A stretch of 5,020 nt of DNA from Candidatus Stahliibacteriota bacterium (GTDB taxonomy: Bacteria > Hydrothermota > UBA3073). Below, one piece after another: positions 1 to 4,894 of this stretch. A model generated the notes under the pieces. It was not told the DNA's origin. It ran no database searches and saw only the letters and a program-made list of their open reading frames with translations. Every line of letters begins with the position of its first letter. The first letter of the stretch is position 1. The stretch is taken from NCBI GenBank assembly GCA_030627085.1, contig DAOUSS010000128.1, positions 1 to 5,020 of the forward strand. The letters run 5' to 3'. A program made the translations under genes and the position numbers.

Positions 1-83
1 ACGAAGCAATCTGCCGTTAAGAAAAACATACGGGGTGCCTTTTTCTTTGCTTCGTTTCTTTTGGGCAAGCAAAAGAAATGAAG
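1..83. repeat. Nested hairpin-forming repeat at window edge
   Basis: Three pairings can be read directly. ACGAAGCA (1-8) is the reverse complement of TGCTTCGT (48-55). Inside it, AAGAAAAA (19-26) pairs with TTTTTCTT (40-47). To the right, 50-63 (CTTCGTTTCTTTTG) pairs with 70-83 (CAAAAGAAATGAAG) across a 6-base loop, with only one G-T wobble. The first and third pairings compete for the same bases, so the element could switch between two folds. It may be a dispersed repeat or the 3' end of a transcript from a gene left of the window; the sequence does not decide. No open reading frame of useful length crosses it. Confidence 0.6.
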
Positions 84-294
84 AATAAAGACAATATACT
101 CCAGTACAAGTTTAGAACTAAGAACTTTCACACTCATCGTATAACCTAACAATTTTCGTCACAACACTTCGGGACAACGTCCAAAAATAAAAGAAATTCG
201 TGCAATTTGTTAACCTGCCCCGTTAGATATGGAGTTATCTAACAGGGTAAATGATATTCGTGTTTTATACTTTCTATGCAATCAAGAAAAAACC
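84..294. other. Non-coding stretch, repeat remnants only
   Basis: I see no gene here. The stretch is AT-rich and contains a short GGAC/GTCC hairpin near 172-182. That hairpin looks like one arm of a longer palindrome whose other arm has been lost, because the CACTTC to its left has no GAAGTG partner to its right. The motif ATTCGTG occurs twice (about 195-201 and 255-261), on either side of the palindrome at 218-247. The right end leads directly into the -35 box of the promoter at 295. Confidence 0.5.
218..247. repeat. Palindromic repeat, CCCYG family, copy 1
   Basis: Left arm 218-229 (CCCCGTTAGATA) pairs with right arm 236-247 (TATCTAACAGGG) across a 6-base loop, with one mismatch. The ends match the palindromes at 3463-3490, 3518-3543 and 4908-4972, and the left flank AACCTG occurs in reverse beside the copy at 3518-3543. 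It lies about 48 bases upstream of the symporter promoter, too far from it to act as a terminator or attenuator of that transcript. A dispersed-repeat identity is inferred from the shared ends. Confidence 0.75.
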
Positions 295-323
295 TTGACT
301 TTTCCAAAATGGTGTGATAAAAT
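295..323 (+). promoter_or_regulatory. Sigma-70-type promoter for the symporter unit
   Basis: TTGACT (295-300) is followed by a 17-base spacer and TAAAAT (318-323). TGA at 315-317 gives the TGn extension of an extended -10 box. Each hexamer differs from consensus by one base and the spacing is optimal. Transcription would begin near 330, leaving a leader of roughly 68 bases before the ATG at 398. The promoter overlaps the GTG at 314 that would start a longer version of the small ORF, so that longer version would lie partly upstream of the transcript. Assigned by pattern only. Confidence 0.65.
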
Positions 324-397
324 ATGAGTTTAAGGTATCAAAACAGCCAGATACTGATGGAAAATCAATTTACATAACGAGCAACGAAAGAGGCATT

Positions 398-511
398 ATG
401 AGTATCCTTGGATGTCCCATTTCAACATTCCTTGCCTATATTGTGGCAATACTATCCATTCTTGTCTCTATTGTATGGGCACTGGTAAAAAAATTTCCTT
501 TTGAAGGATAA
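398..511 (+). CDS. Symporter small accessory protein (37 aa)
   Basis: This is a 37-residue peptide with a short N-terminus (MSILGCPIS), one hydrophobic helix at about residues 10-30, and a short basic tail (KKFPFEG). It ends 33 bases before an SSS-family transporter on the same strand. Short one-helix peptides with an 'LAYI..ILS' helix are known to be encoded directly upstream of SSS symporters and are annotated as symporter small accessory proteins. The family match here is from memory of that pattern, and a role in assembling or stabilising the transporter is inference. The frame is open back to a GTG at 314, which would give 65 residues. I chose ATG 398 because GAAAGAGG (386-393) sits just before it, because the peptide then has the usual family size, and because the promoter at 295-323 overlaps the GTG. 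The ribosome site is only 4 bases from the ATG, slightly close. Confidence 0.75.
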   Translation: MSILGCPISTFLAYIVAILSILVSIVWALVKKFPFEG

Positions 512-532
512 TGGTGAGGATTGAAGGGTAAC

Positions 533-539
533 AAGGAGA
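533..539 (+). promoter_or_regulatory. Strong ribosome binding site of the symporter
   Basis: AAGGAGA lies with its AGGAG core 6 bases before the ATG at 545. It is the best Shine-Dalgarno match in the window and fixes the symporter start. The site being in the short gap after the small peptide gene supports independent but coordinated translation from one mRNA. Confidence 0.8.
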
Positions 540-544
540 AATAG

Positions 545-1972
545 ATGGTCTATATAGTTGTTCTTGCAGTTTATCTTGCCGTTCTTATTGCCGTTGGATT
601 TCTGGGCAGGAGAGGCACGAAGACCGTTGAAGATTTTTATATTGGGGGTAGAAACATAGGAGCCTGGGTCACTGCTATCTCATTTATAGCCGCTTACTTC
701 TCATCGGTAGTTATAATTGGTGGCGGTGGATTCGGTTATAAGTATGGTATGTCAACGGTCTGGGTAGGAGCGTCAAATGTACTCTTAGGATGCACTCTCT
801 GCTGGATAATACTGGGTGAGAGGATAAGATTATTCACCAGAAGGCTCTCTACAATGACTGTTCCAGACTTTTTTGGAAAGAGATTTAGCTCAAAGGAAGC
901 AAGAGTTTTTTCGGCATTTATAATATGCATATTTATGATAGTCTATAATGTAAGTATACTAAAGGGAATGGGACATATATTTGAGGTATTGATGGGCATA
1001 CCTTATTTATGGGGAGTCCTGATATCAGGACTCATTATAGTGTTTTATGTTGCAGTTGGTGGATATCTGGCTGTTGTCTGGACAGGTTTTATTCAGGGAT
1101 GGATAATGCTGTTTGGAATTGCGTTGCTTACTATTATGACCCTGAAAGAGGTTGGGGGATTTGCATCGGTTCATTCAAAACTTATGACAATAGACCCGGG
1201 TCTCGTTTACACTCCCGGAATCTGGGGATGGGCAGGTCTTGTGTCCTATTGTCTTATCGTCTCATTCGGGGTATGGGGAATGCCACAACTTATGGTAAGG
1301 TTCTATTCTATAAAAACAACAAAGGTACTGAAAATTGGAACTGTAGTAGCAACCATTGGTGGGTGTATGGCAATCCTTCCGTATTTTAATGGTGCTTGTG
1401 CAAGGATACTTTATCCATCGCTCTCTTCTCCTGACCTTGCTATTCCTACCCTGACGAAACTTGTTCTTTCTCCATTAGGCGGGGCAATATTCCTTGCTGG
1501 AGTGGTTGCTGCAGGGATGTCTACATTCTCTTCTGTGCTCATAGTAATTTCAAGTAGTGTAGTGAGGGATATATACGAAAAAGGTTTCGGAAAAGCACTT
1601 TCTGAGTCCGAGGGTCTAAAAAAAGGTAGATTATGGAGTACAATAATAGGAGCTATATCACTTCTTGTAGCTATAAAACCACCTGCGATGGTTCTTGTAT
1701 TGTGTGCATTTTCATGGGCTGTAATAGCATCAACCTGTCTATGGCCTATGCTATTTGGAACCTACTGGAAAGGAACGACCAGAATGGGCGTGCTTGCCTC
1801 TATGATAGGTGGCAGTGTAACCGCTCTCTTATGGGTTGCATTTGGGAATCCGTTTGGTATTCATGGATTCATACCCGGAATACTTATAGGCCTTATACTC
1901 ATTATAGTCGTTAGTATATTTACCCAGAAATTACCCGAAGAGCATATAAGAAGGGTGTGGGAAGAAGAATAA
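545..1972 (+). CDS. Sodium:solute symporter, SSS family
   Basis: This is an inner-membrane secondary transporter that would couple solute uptake to the Na+ gradient. At 475 residues with hydrophobic segments throughout, it fits the 13-helix LeuT-fold build of the SSS family. Visible family marks are FYIGGRN (31-37) after the first helix; the SSVVIIGGGGFGYKYG run (53-68), close in style to pantothenate permease PanF; GGYLAVVWTGFIQG (172-185), the family signature; GMPQLMVRF (245-253); and GMSTFSS (324-330), where S326/T327 match the Ser-Thr pair that binds Na+ in PutP. The signature normally reads TDxxQ, but here Asp is replaced by Gly181, and PutP Asp55 aligns by eye with a non-acidic residue. 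The substrate is unknown; pantothenate, proline or another small organic solute cannot be told apart. It is probably transcribed with the small peptide upstream. No clear terminator follows. Confidence 0.96.
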   Translation: MVYIVVLAVYLAVLIAVGFLGRRGTKTVEDFYIGGRNIGAWVTAISFIAAYFSSVVIIGGGGFGYKYGMSTVWVGASNVLLGCTLCWIILGERIRLFTRRLSTMTVPDFFGKRFSSKEARVFSAFIICIFMIVYNVSILKGMGHIFEVLMGIPYLWGVLISGLIIVFYVAVGGYLAVVWTGFIQGWIMLFGIALLTIMTLKEVGGFASVHSKLMTIDPGLVYTPGIWGWAGLVSYCLIVSFGVWGMPQLMVRFYSIKTTKVLKIGTVVATIGGCMAILPYFNGACARILYPSLSSPDLAIPTLTKLVLSPLGGAIFLAGVVAAGMSTFSSVLIVISSSVVRDIYEKGFGKALSESEGLKKGRLWSTIIGAISLLVAIKPPAMVLVLCAFSWAVIASTCLWPMLFGTYWKGTTRMGVLASMIGGSVTALLWVAFGNPFGIHGFIPGILIGLILIIVVSIFTQKLPEEHIRRVWEEE

Positions 1973-2020
1973 TCTCAAGTAAACAAATCGACTATTGACG
2001 ATGCTGTGCTGTCAGGAGTT

Positions 2021-2103
2021 TCTTTCACCACCAAGACACGAAGATACCGCTTAGAATGTTAAATTTCCAATCGCCAATTTCCAATAAAATGTCAAATTCC
2101 TAA
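2021..2103 (-). repeat. Composite dispersed repeat, copy A (inverted to copy B)
   Basis: The core at 2053-2103, read on the minus strand, matches 3676-3726 on the plus strand at 47 of 51 positions by hand alignment. It is built on repeated TTGGAAATT-like units. Left of it, 2021-2047 is an AC-rich stretch (CACCACCAAGACACGAAG) resembling the reverse complement of 3730-3753, so both copies seem to be the same two-part composite. The repeat carries the stop codon of the Omp85 gene at 2100-2102. The gap 1973-2099 holds nothing else I can identify. Confidence 0.75.
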
Positions 2104-3428
2104 TGACCAATACCTGTCTTCAATCTTATATGTAACTTTCCTTCTGTAAGGCTCTTTCCTCTTGCTACACCATAATCTACACTCCATCTTCCTACTGGTG
2201 TTAGAAATGAGATACCCATACCGCCACCAAACATAAATAACTTAGCGTTATCCAATAGTTCTACACATCCCATGTCAACAAAAGGGAAAAATCTATTCTC
2301 ACCTCCGAGTGGAAGTCTATACTCCATATTGCTCCATAGGGCTGCCTTGCCTCTGATCTCTCCTTCTTCGTATCCTCTTATGGTGTTTGCGCCACCAACC
2401 ATTACAAGATTATATCCGGGGATTGAATCCTCAAGACAAACATCGCCTTTTATTGACAGAAAAGACCTGCTGAAGAGCCTTCCTACTCCAGCAGTTACTC
2501 TATTCACTCCGTGAATCCCGTATCGTGAAGAAAATGAAAGATGTTGGGCTTGCTTTTTGTATGTCCCCCCAATTATTCCGAACCACTTTTCCTCTCCAGG
2601 TATCACTTTCTCCCATTCTACACCAATCTTCAATACAAATTCAAATACCGGGGATACTGCGAAGTGGCCCTTTACTTTACTAATCATGCTTAAGGTATCA
2701 AAGCGTTCGTTGTCTAATTCAAACCCAAAATCTACAGGATAGCCTAATATCCACGGCTCTGTATAACTTAGATGAATATTTATCCGGTTATCTGGATACG
2801 ATGAATAGACTCCAGAGAGCCGCCTACCGGTCCCAAACAAGTTGTATGTGTCAACTTTGAGAAATCCGTTGACTTTTCCCATACTATAGCCCATAACACC
2901 CTCAAACGATGATGATGATAACTCTTCCACGTTAACGAGAAGAAATCCTTTGCCAATTCCCTTCTTATAACTCACCGGTTGGATAGATACGACTTTCAAA
3001 AACCGAAGTCCTTCAACTCTTTCTTTTGCCTTCTCTATTATTTTGGGATTAAATATTTGAGTATTCTTTAACCTGAATTCTCTTTTTATAACGCTCTCTT
3101 TCGTTGTAACATTCCCACTCACCTTTATGTTATCTATAAAGAACTTTACTCCCTCGTCTATCTCTATACTAAATGAAACACCACCGTTCTCCATGCGGAA
3201 TTTGGAAGGCTTCACACGGATAAAGGGATAACCCGCCTCTTCGTATCTCTTTAATACCATTCCAATACCCTTTTCAAGCGTCTCTTTGGATAAAGAGTGT
3301 ATATCGAGCATATTGAGGATCTCTATATCATTATACACGCTATTCCCCTTTACCTCTACATCCTTCAATGTGAGAGTGGAATCAGCCGTAAAGTTGTTGA
3401 TCTGAATGATAAAGAAAATAAGTAACAT
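2100..3428 (-). CDS. BamA/TamA-type (Omp85) outer-membrane protein
   Basis: This 442-residue Omp85-superfamily protein would help insert or translocate proteins at the outer membrane. Residues 1-16 form a short hydrophobic export signal lacking the usual basic start. Two POTRA domains follow: about 19-93 (LKDVEVKGNSVYNDIEI) and 95-168 (FIDNIKVSGNVTTKESVI). Residues about 172-442 are the beta-barrel, with NLFGTGRRL (196-204), YTEPWILGYP (222-231) and the conserved loop-6 motif IRGY (350-353) in VGGANTIRGYEEGE. BamA has five POTRA domains and about 800 residues, so this is a minimal member, closer in build to TamA-like or two-POTRA proteins. ATG 3428 is the first possible start because an in-frame TGA lies two codons upstream; a weak AGG is 7 bases before it. 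The protein ends in GIGH instead of an aromatic residue, and its stop lies in a dispersed repeat. The exact client is unknown. Confidence 0.94.
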   Translation of the reverse strand: MLLIFFIIQINNFTADSTLTLKDVEVKGNSVYNDIEILNMLDIHSLSKETLEKGIGMVLKRYEEAGYPFIRVKPSKFRMENGGVSFSIEIDEGVKFFIDNIKVSGNVTTKESVIKREFRLKNTQIFNPKIIEKAKERVEGLRFLKVVSIQPVSYKKGIGKGFLLVNVEELSSSSFEGVMGYSMGKVNGFLKVDTYNLFGTGRRLSGVYSSYPDNRINIHLSYTEPWILGYPVDFGFELDNERFDTLSMISKVKGHFAVSPVFEFVLKIGVEWEKVIPGEEKWFGIIGGTYKKQAQHLSFSSRYGIHGVNRVTAGVGRLFSRSFLSIKGDVCLEDSIPGYNLVMVGGANTIRGYEEGEIRGKAALWSNMEYRLPLGGENRFFPFVDMGCVELLDNAKLFMFGGGMGISFLTPVGRWSVDYGVARGKSLTEGKLHIRLKTGIGH

Positions 3429-3462
3429 AGATCAACCTAAAATATATATTAACCACAGATTC

Positions 3463-3490
3463 ACCCTGTGAAATATCTATTTCACGGGGT
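3463..3490. repeat. Palindromic repeat, CCCYG family, copy 2
   Basis: Left arm 3463-3475 (ACCCTGTGAAATA) pairs with right arm 3478-3490 (TATTTCACGGGGT) across a 2-base centre, with a single T-G wobble. It sits inside an AACCACAGAT...AAACACA sequence that resembles a separate AC-rich repeat. It lies about 35 bases upstream of the Omp85 start codon, so it could also influence that gene's expression; this is inference. Confidence 0.8.
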
Positions 3491-3517
3491 AAACACAACA
3501 AAATTTCAAAATCTTCA

Positions 3518-3543
3518 CCCCGCACTTATGCATAAGTGCGGGG
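3518..3543. repeat. Palindromic repeat, CCCYG family, copy 3 (perfect)
   Basis: This is a perfect 26-base palindrome: CCCCGCACTTATG (3518-3530) followed by its exact reverse complement CATAAGTGCGGGG (3531-3543). It keeps the C-rich/G-rich ends of the family but has an inner stem unlike the other copies. The flanks TTCA on the left and CAGGTTTC on the right recur beside other copies, in direct or reversed orientation. Confidence 0.85.
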
Positions 3544-3549
3544 CAGGTT

Positions 3550-3580
3550 TCTAATTTCCAATGAAAATCCAAATGTCAAA
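3550..3580 (-). repeat. Degenerate copy of the TTGGAAATT-type repeat
   Basis: CTAATTTCCAATGAAAATCC and the following AAATGTCAAAT resemble the reverse complement of the 51-base repeat core (AATTTCCAAT...AAATGTCAAATT), but with deletions. It is in the same orientation as copy A and opposite to copy B. Assigned by similarity of pattern only. Confidence 0.45.
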
Positions 3581-3622
3581 TAGATTCGGCAAGTGCGGAG
3601 TAATAAAATGCTGTTTTTGGAG

Positions 3623-3642
3623 TGCATCAGCTTGCTGATGCA
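3623..3642. repeat. GCATCAGC palindrome
   Basis: TGCATCAGC (3623-3631) pairs perfectly with GCTGATGCA (3634-3642) across a 2-base TT centre. It is unrelated in sequence to the CCCYG family. There is no T-run on either side, so it is not a rho-independent terminator for the neighbouring genes. It is probably another dispersed hairpin, embedded in a stretch (about 3588-3655) with no coding potential. Confidence 0.7.
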
Positions 3643-3675
3643 AAGAGCAGTCAACCTCAGAAGGAAACTAGGAAT

Positions 3676-3753
3676 TTAGGAATTTGATATTTTATTGGAA
3701 ATTGGGTATTGGAAATTTGACATTCTCCCATAACCTTGTGGTTTCTTAATGTA
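3676..3753 (+). repeat. Composite dispersed repeat, copy B (inverted to copy A)
   Basis: Positions 3676-3726 match the minus-strand reading of 2053-2103 at 47 of 51 bases, and 3730-3753 (CATAACCTTGTGG and following) is the AC-rich partner in reverse complement. Copies A and B bracket the Omp85 gene as inverted repeats about 1.6 kb apart. An additional GGAATTTAGG start at 3671-3680 suggests a short tandem duplication of the left edge. Confidence 0.75.
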
Positions 3754-3793
3754 TATTTTGGGATTAATGTACAATCTTCAATCATCATTCAGG

Positions 3794-4306
3794 TCATGGA
3801 ATTATGTACACATATATCTCCTCAATTGCATCCATCTTGACAGGCTTCCAGCCTCTAATCTTCCAGACATACGATACAATTATTGTCCCGGGAGTGAGTT
3901 CCATTTCAAATTTTGGTATGAGTATATCGTTTGCCCGCGAGAATAGAAAGAGTGTTACGCAGGTTGCATCGCCTATGGGCATCTTCATGAAATTTCCTAA
4001 TTTTATAGTTACTTTATCCCTTTGATTCGAGAATAGAGTCTTAAAATATGCAATGAGAAATCTCAAGGGATCTGCCTCTATTCCAACCGCCCTCGTCCCA
4101 AATTCCCTTGCAGCGGTCAATACAATCCTTCCATCTCCACACCCTAGATCGTATACAATATCATTCTCTCCAATTTCTGCCATCTTTAACATTTTTCTAA
4201 CAACCTTCATCGGTGTTGGGTCGTATCCTGCACCTATTATGAGTGTCCAGTATTTCCAGACAATATAGAGCAGAAAAGCAAAAATTGTCGCTAAAAGTAT
4301 CCACAT
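3794..4306 (-). CDS. Membrane-anchored class I SAM methyltransferase
   Basis: This protein has one N-terminal membrane helix (residues about 2-25) followed by a small Rossmann-fold methyltransferase domain. VYDLGCGDGR (51-60) is motif I, which binds S-adenosylmethionine, and GIEADP (75-80) holds the acidic residue expected to contact the ribose. GYDPTPMKVVRKML (27-40) fits a family in which the helix is followed by a 'G.P..PTP..VV..ML' linker. The 170-residue length fits these compact methyltransferases. The substrate is unknown, and the anchor suggests action at the inner face of the cytoplasmic membrane. The frame stays open to a TTG at 4369 (191 residues). I prefer ATG 4306 because the longer start lies inside the terminator stem-loop at 4335-4364 and needs a rare start codon. 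Neither start has a good ribosome site. Repeats separate it from the gene at 2100-3428. Confidence 0.88.
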   Translation of the reverse strand: MWILLATIFAFLLYIVWKYWTLIIGAGYDPTPMKVVRKMLKMAEIGENDIVYDLGCGDGRIVLTAAREFGTRAVGIEADPLRFLIAYFKTLFSNQRDKVTIKLGNFMKMPIGDATCVTLFLFSRANDILIPKFEMELTPGTIIVSYVWKIRGWKPVKMDAIEEIYVYIIP

Positions 4307-4334
4307 AAGTAAATATTTGAGCAAAAATAGGACT

Positions 4335-4364
4335 AAAAAAACAAAAGACCCCCATGGGGTCTTT
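4335..4364 (-). terminator. Rho-independent terminator of the merR/tRNA-Pro unit
   Basis: Read on the minus strand, AAAGACCCC (4364-4356) pairs perfectly with GGGGTCTTT (4352-4344) across a 3-base loop, and is followed by a T-rich tail (positions 4343-4335, seven T in a row after a G). A 9-pair stem with a long T-run is the classical form. It lies downstream of the tRNA on the same strand. On the plus strand no comparable T-run follows the stem. Confidence 0.78.
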
Positions 4365-4373
4365 ATCAATACT

Positions 4374-4421
4374 GTAACTCAACCCTTCAGGGTTGATATC
4401 AAGGCTGACGCCTTGAGCTAC
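4374..4421. repeat. Compound hairpin repeat (three-way junction)
   Basis: Two small hairpins lie side by side: CAACCCT/AGGGTTG (4380-4386 with 4389-4395) and TCAAGGC/GCCTTGA (4399-4405 with 4410-4416). The outer ends GTAACTCA (4374-4381) and TGAGCTAC (4414-4421) also pair, with one mismatch, although their inner bases overlap the two hairpins. A cloverleaf-like fold is therefore possible. It lies between the tRNA and its terminator and would be in the tRNA precursor transcript. Confidence 0.65.
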
Positions 4422-4440
4422 TTGTTGTTATGGTTGACAA

Positions 4441-4482
4441 TCAAGGCTATCCCGCCATTAGTGAGGTAAAAAGCCTTGAGCT
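4441..4482. repeat. TCAAGGC hairpin with enlarged loop
   Basis: TCAAGGCT (4441-4448) pairs with AGCCTTGA (4472-4479), and the right edge GAGCTA repeats that of the hairpin ending at 4420. It looks like the same unit as 4399-4420, but with a loop of about 23 bases in place of 4. It begins 6 bases downstream of the tRNA 3' end, so it may affect tRNA 3' processing; that is inference. Confidence 0.6.
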
Positions 4483-4487
4483 ATTTT

Positions 4488-4561
4488 TCGGGGCGAGTGG
4501 ATTCGAACCACCGACCCCCAGCCCCCCATGCTGGTGCGCTTCCATACTGCGCCACGCCCCG
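4488..4561 (-). tRNA. tRNA-Pro, anticodon GGG
   Basis: Read on the minus strand the gene folds into a full cloverleaf. Acceptor CGGGGCG pairs with CGCCCCG with no mismatch and is followed by discriminator A. The D stem is GCGC/GCGC, the anticodon stem CCAGC/GCTGG, and the T arm GGTGG-TTCGAAT-CCACT with one G-U pair. The anticodon loop ATGGGGG gives anticodon GGG, reading the proline codon CCC, with G at position 37. C1-G72 and G37 are the expected identity features of bacterial tRNA-Pro. The CCA end is not encoded (the gene is followed by AAA), so a CCA-adding enzyme must complete it. It begins 12 bases after the merR stop codon on the same strand and is probably released by processing of a shared transcript. 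Confidence 0.96.
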
Positions 4562-4573
4562 ATATACTCCACT

Positions 4574-4879
4574 TCATCCTTCAAGTATATCCACTACCTC
4601 TGCTATCTCATTTCTGACGGTAGAGAGTGCGCTCTTTATGACGGTTTCTCCCACCTTTTTAATTTCTTTAAATCTCCTTTTCGCTCCATTTATAGTATAC
4701 TTTTTATCGTACAGTAGTTCCTTAACAAGCAAAAGCTCGTCTATATCACCTTGCTGATAGACTCTTCTTCCTCTTTTTCTCTTTGGACGGATATGAAATT
4801 CTTTCTCCCAGTATCTTATCGTGTGAGATTCAACACCCAGTATACTCCCTATCTCGCTTATGGAGTAATAAAGTTTCAT
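4574..4879 (-). CDS. MerR-family transcriptional regulator (short)
   Basis: This 101-residue DNA-binding protein has an N-terminal MerR-type winged helix-turn-helix: SISEIGSILGV (6-16), HTIRYWEKEF (19-28, the recognition helix with the typical 'IRYWE' signature), then RRVYQQGDIDEL (38-49) as the wing and second helical part, and YTINGAKRRF (62-71). Residues about 72-101 form a short amphipathic helix that probably dimerises. There are no cysteines, so it is not a metal sensor of the MerR/ZntR/CueR type, and no effector domain follows. Its target is unknown. The ATG at 4879 has only a weak ribosome site (TAGG, 5 bases upstream). A short MerR gene next to tRNA-Pro is an arrangement I recall from other bacteria such as Deltaproteobacteria, which suggests an old housekeeping neighbourhood and not a recent arrival. 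Confidence 0.92.
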   Translation of the reverse strand: MKLYYSISEIGSILGVESHTIRYWEKEFHIRPKRKRGRRVYQQGDIDELLLVKELLYDKKYTINGAKRRFKEIKKVGETVIKSALSTVRNEIAEVVDILEG

Positions 4880-4894
4880 TGCCTAGAAAAACAT

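Larger units (their letters stand above)
3429..3793. other. Repeat-packed intergenic region
   Basis: These 365 bases contain no gene I can support. They hold two CCCYG-family palindromes (3463-3490, 3518-3543), a degenerate TTTCCAAT-type repeat (about 3550-3580), a GCATCAGC palindrome (3623-3642), the composite repeat copy B (3676-3753), and short AT-rich joins. The AT run at 3441-3448 could supply a -10 box for the Omp85 gene, but it lies very near the start codon and has no convincing -35 partner, so I do not call a promoter. Confidence 0.75.

Noticed and set aside
314..397. N-terminal extension of the small peptide from GTG 314
   Set aside because: It overlaps a near-consensus promoter, lacks a ribosome site, and makes the peptide longer than its presumed family. 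Mentioned as an alternative only.
1009..1389. Open frames within the symporter on the same strand (also 1633-1914) and on the opposite strand (736-930)
   Set aside because: They are out-of-frame shadows of a clear 475-residue membrane transporter; their translations are rich in Cys/Trp/Tyr without domain features.
2272..2742. Plus-strand open frames opposite the Omp85 gene
   Set aside because: The minus-strand protein has family motifs throughout this range; the plus-strand translations are Pro/Ser-rich antisense shadows without ribosome sites.
3441..3448. AATATATA as the -10 box of the Omp85 promoter
   Set aside because: It would start transcription almost at the start codon and no acceptable -35 box lies at the right distance.
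3518..3543. Perfect palindrome as a terminator for the Omp85 gene or its upstream neighbour
   Set aside because: It is followed by no T-run on either strand, and it lies upstream of the Omp85 gene, not downstream.
3749..4268. Plus-strand open frames opposite the methyltransferase
   Set aside because: The minus strand carries SAM-binding motifs in the right order; the plus-strand frames overlap one another and have no recognisable features.
4430..4757. Two plus-strand frames across the tRNA and merR
   Set aside because: They read through the tRNA on its opposite strand and through merR antisense. A translation such as SGRVDSNHRPPAPHAGALPY is the well-known false protein made by antisense tRNA.
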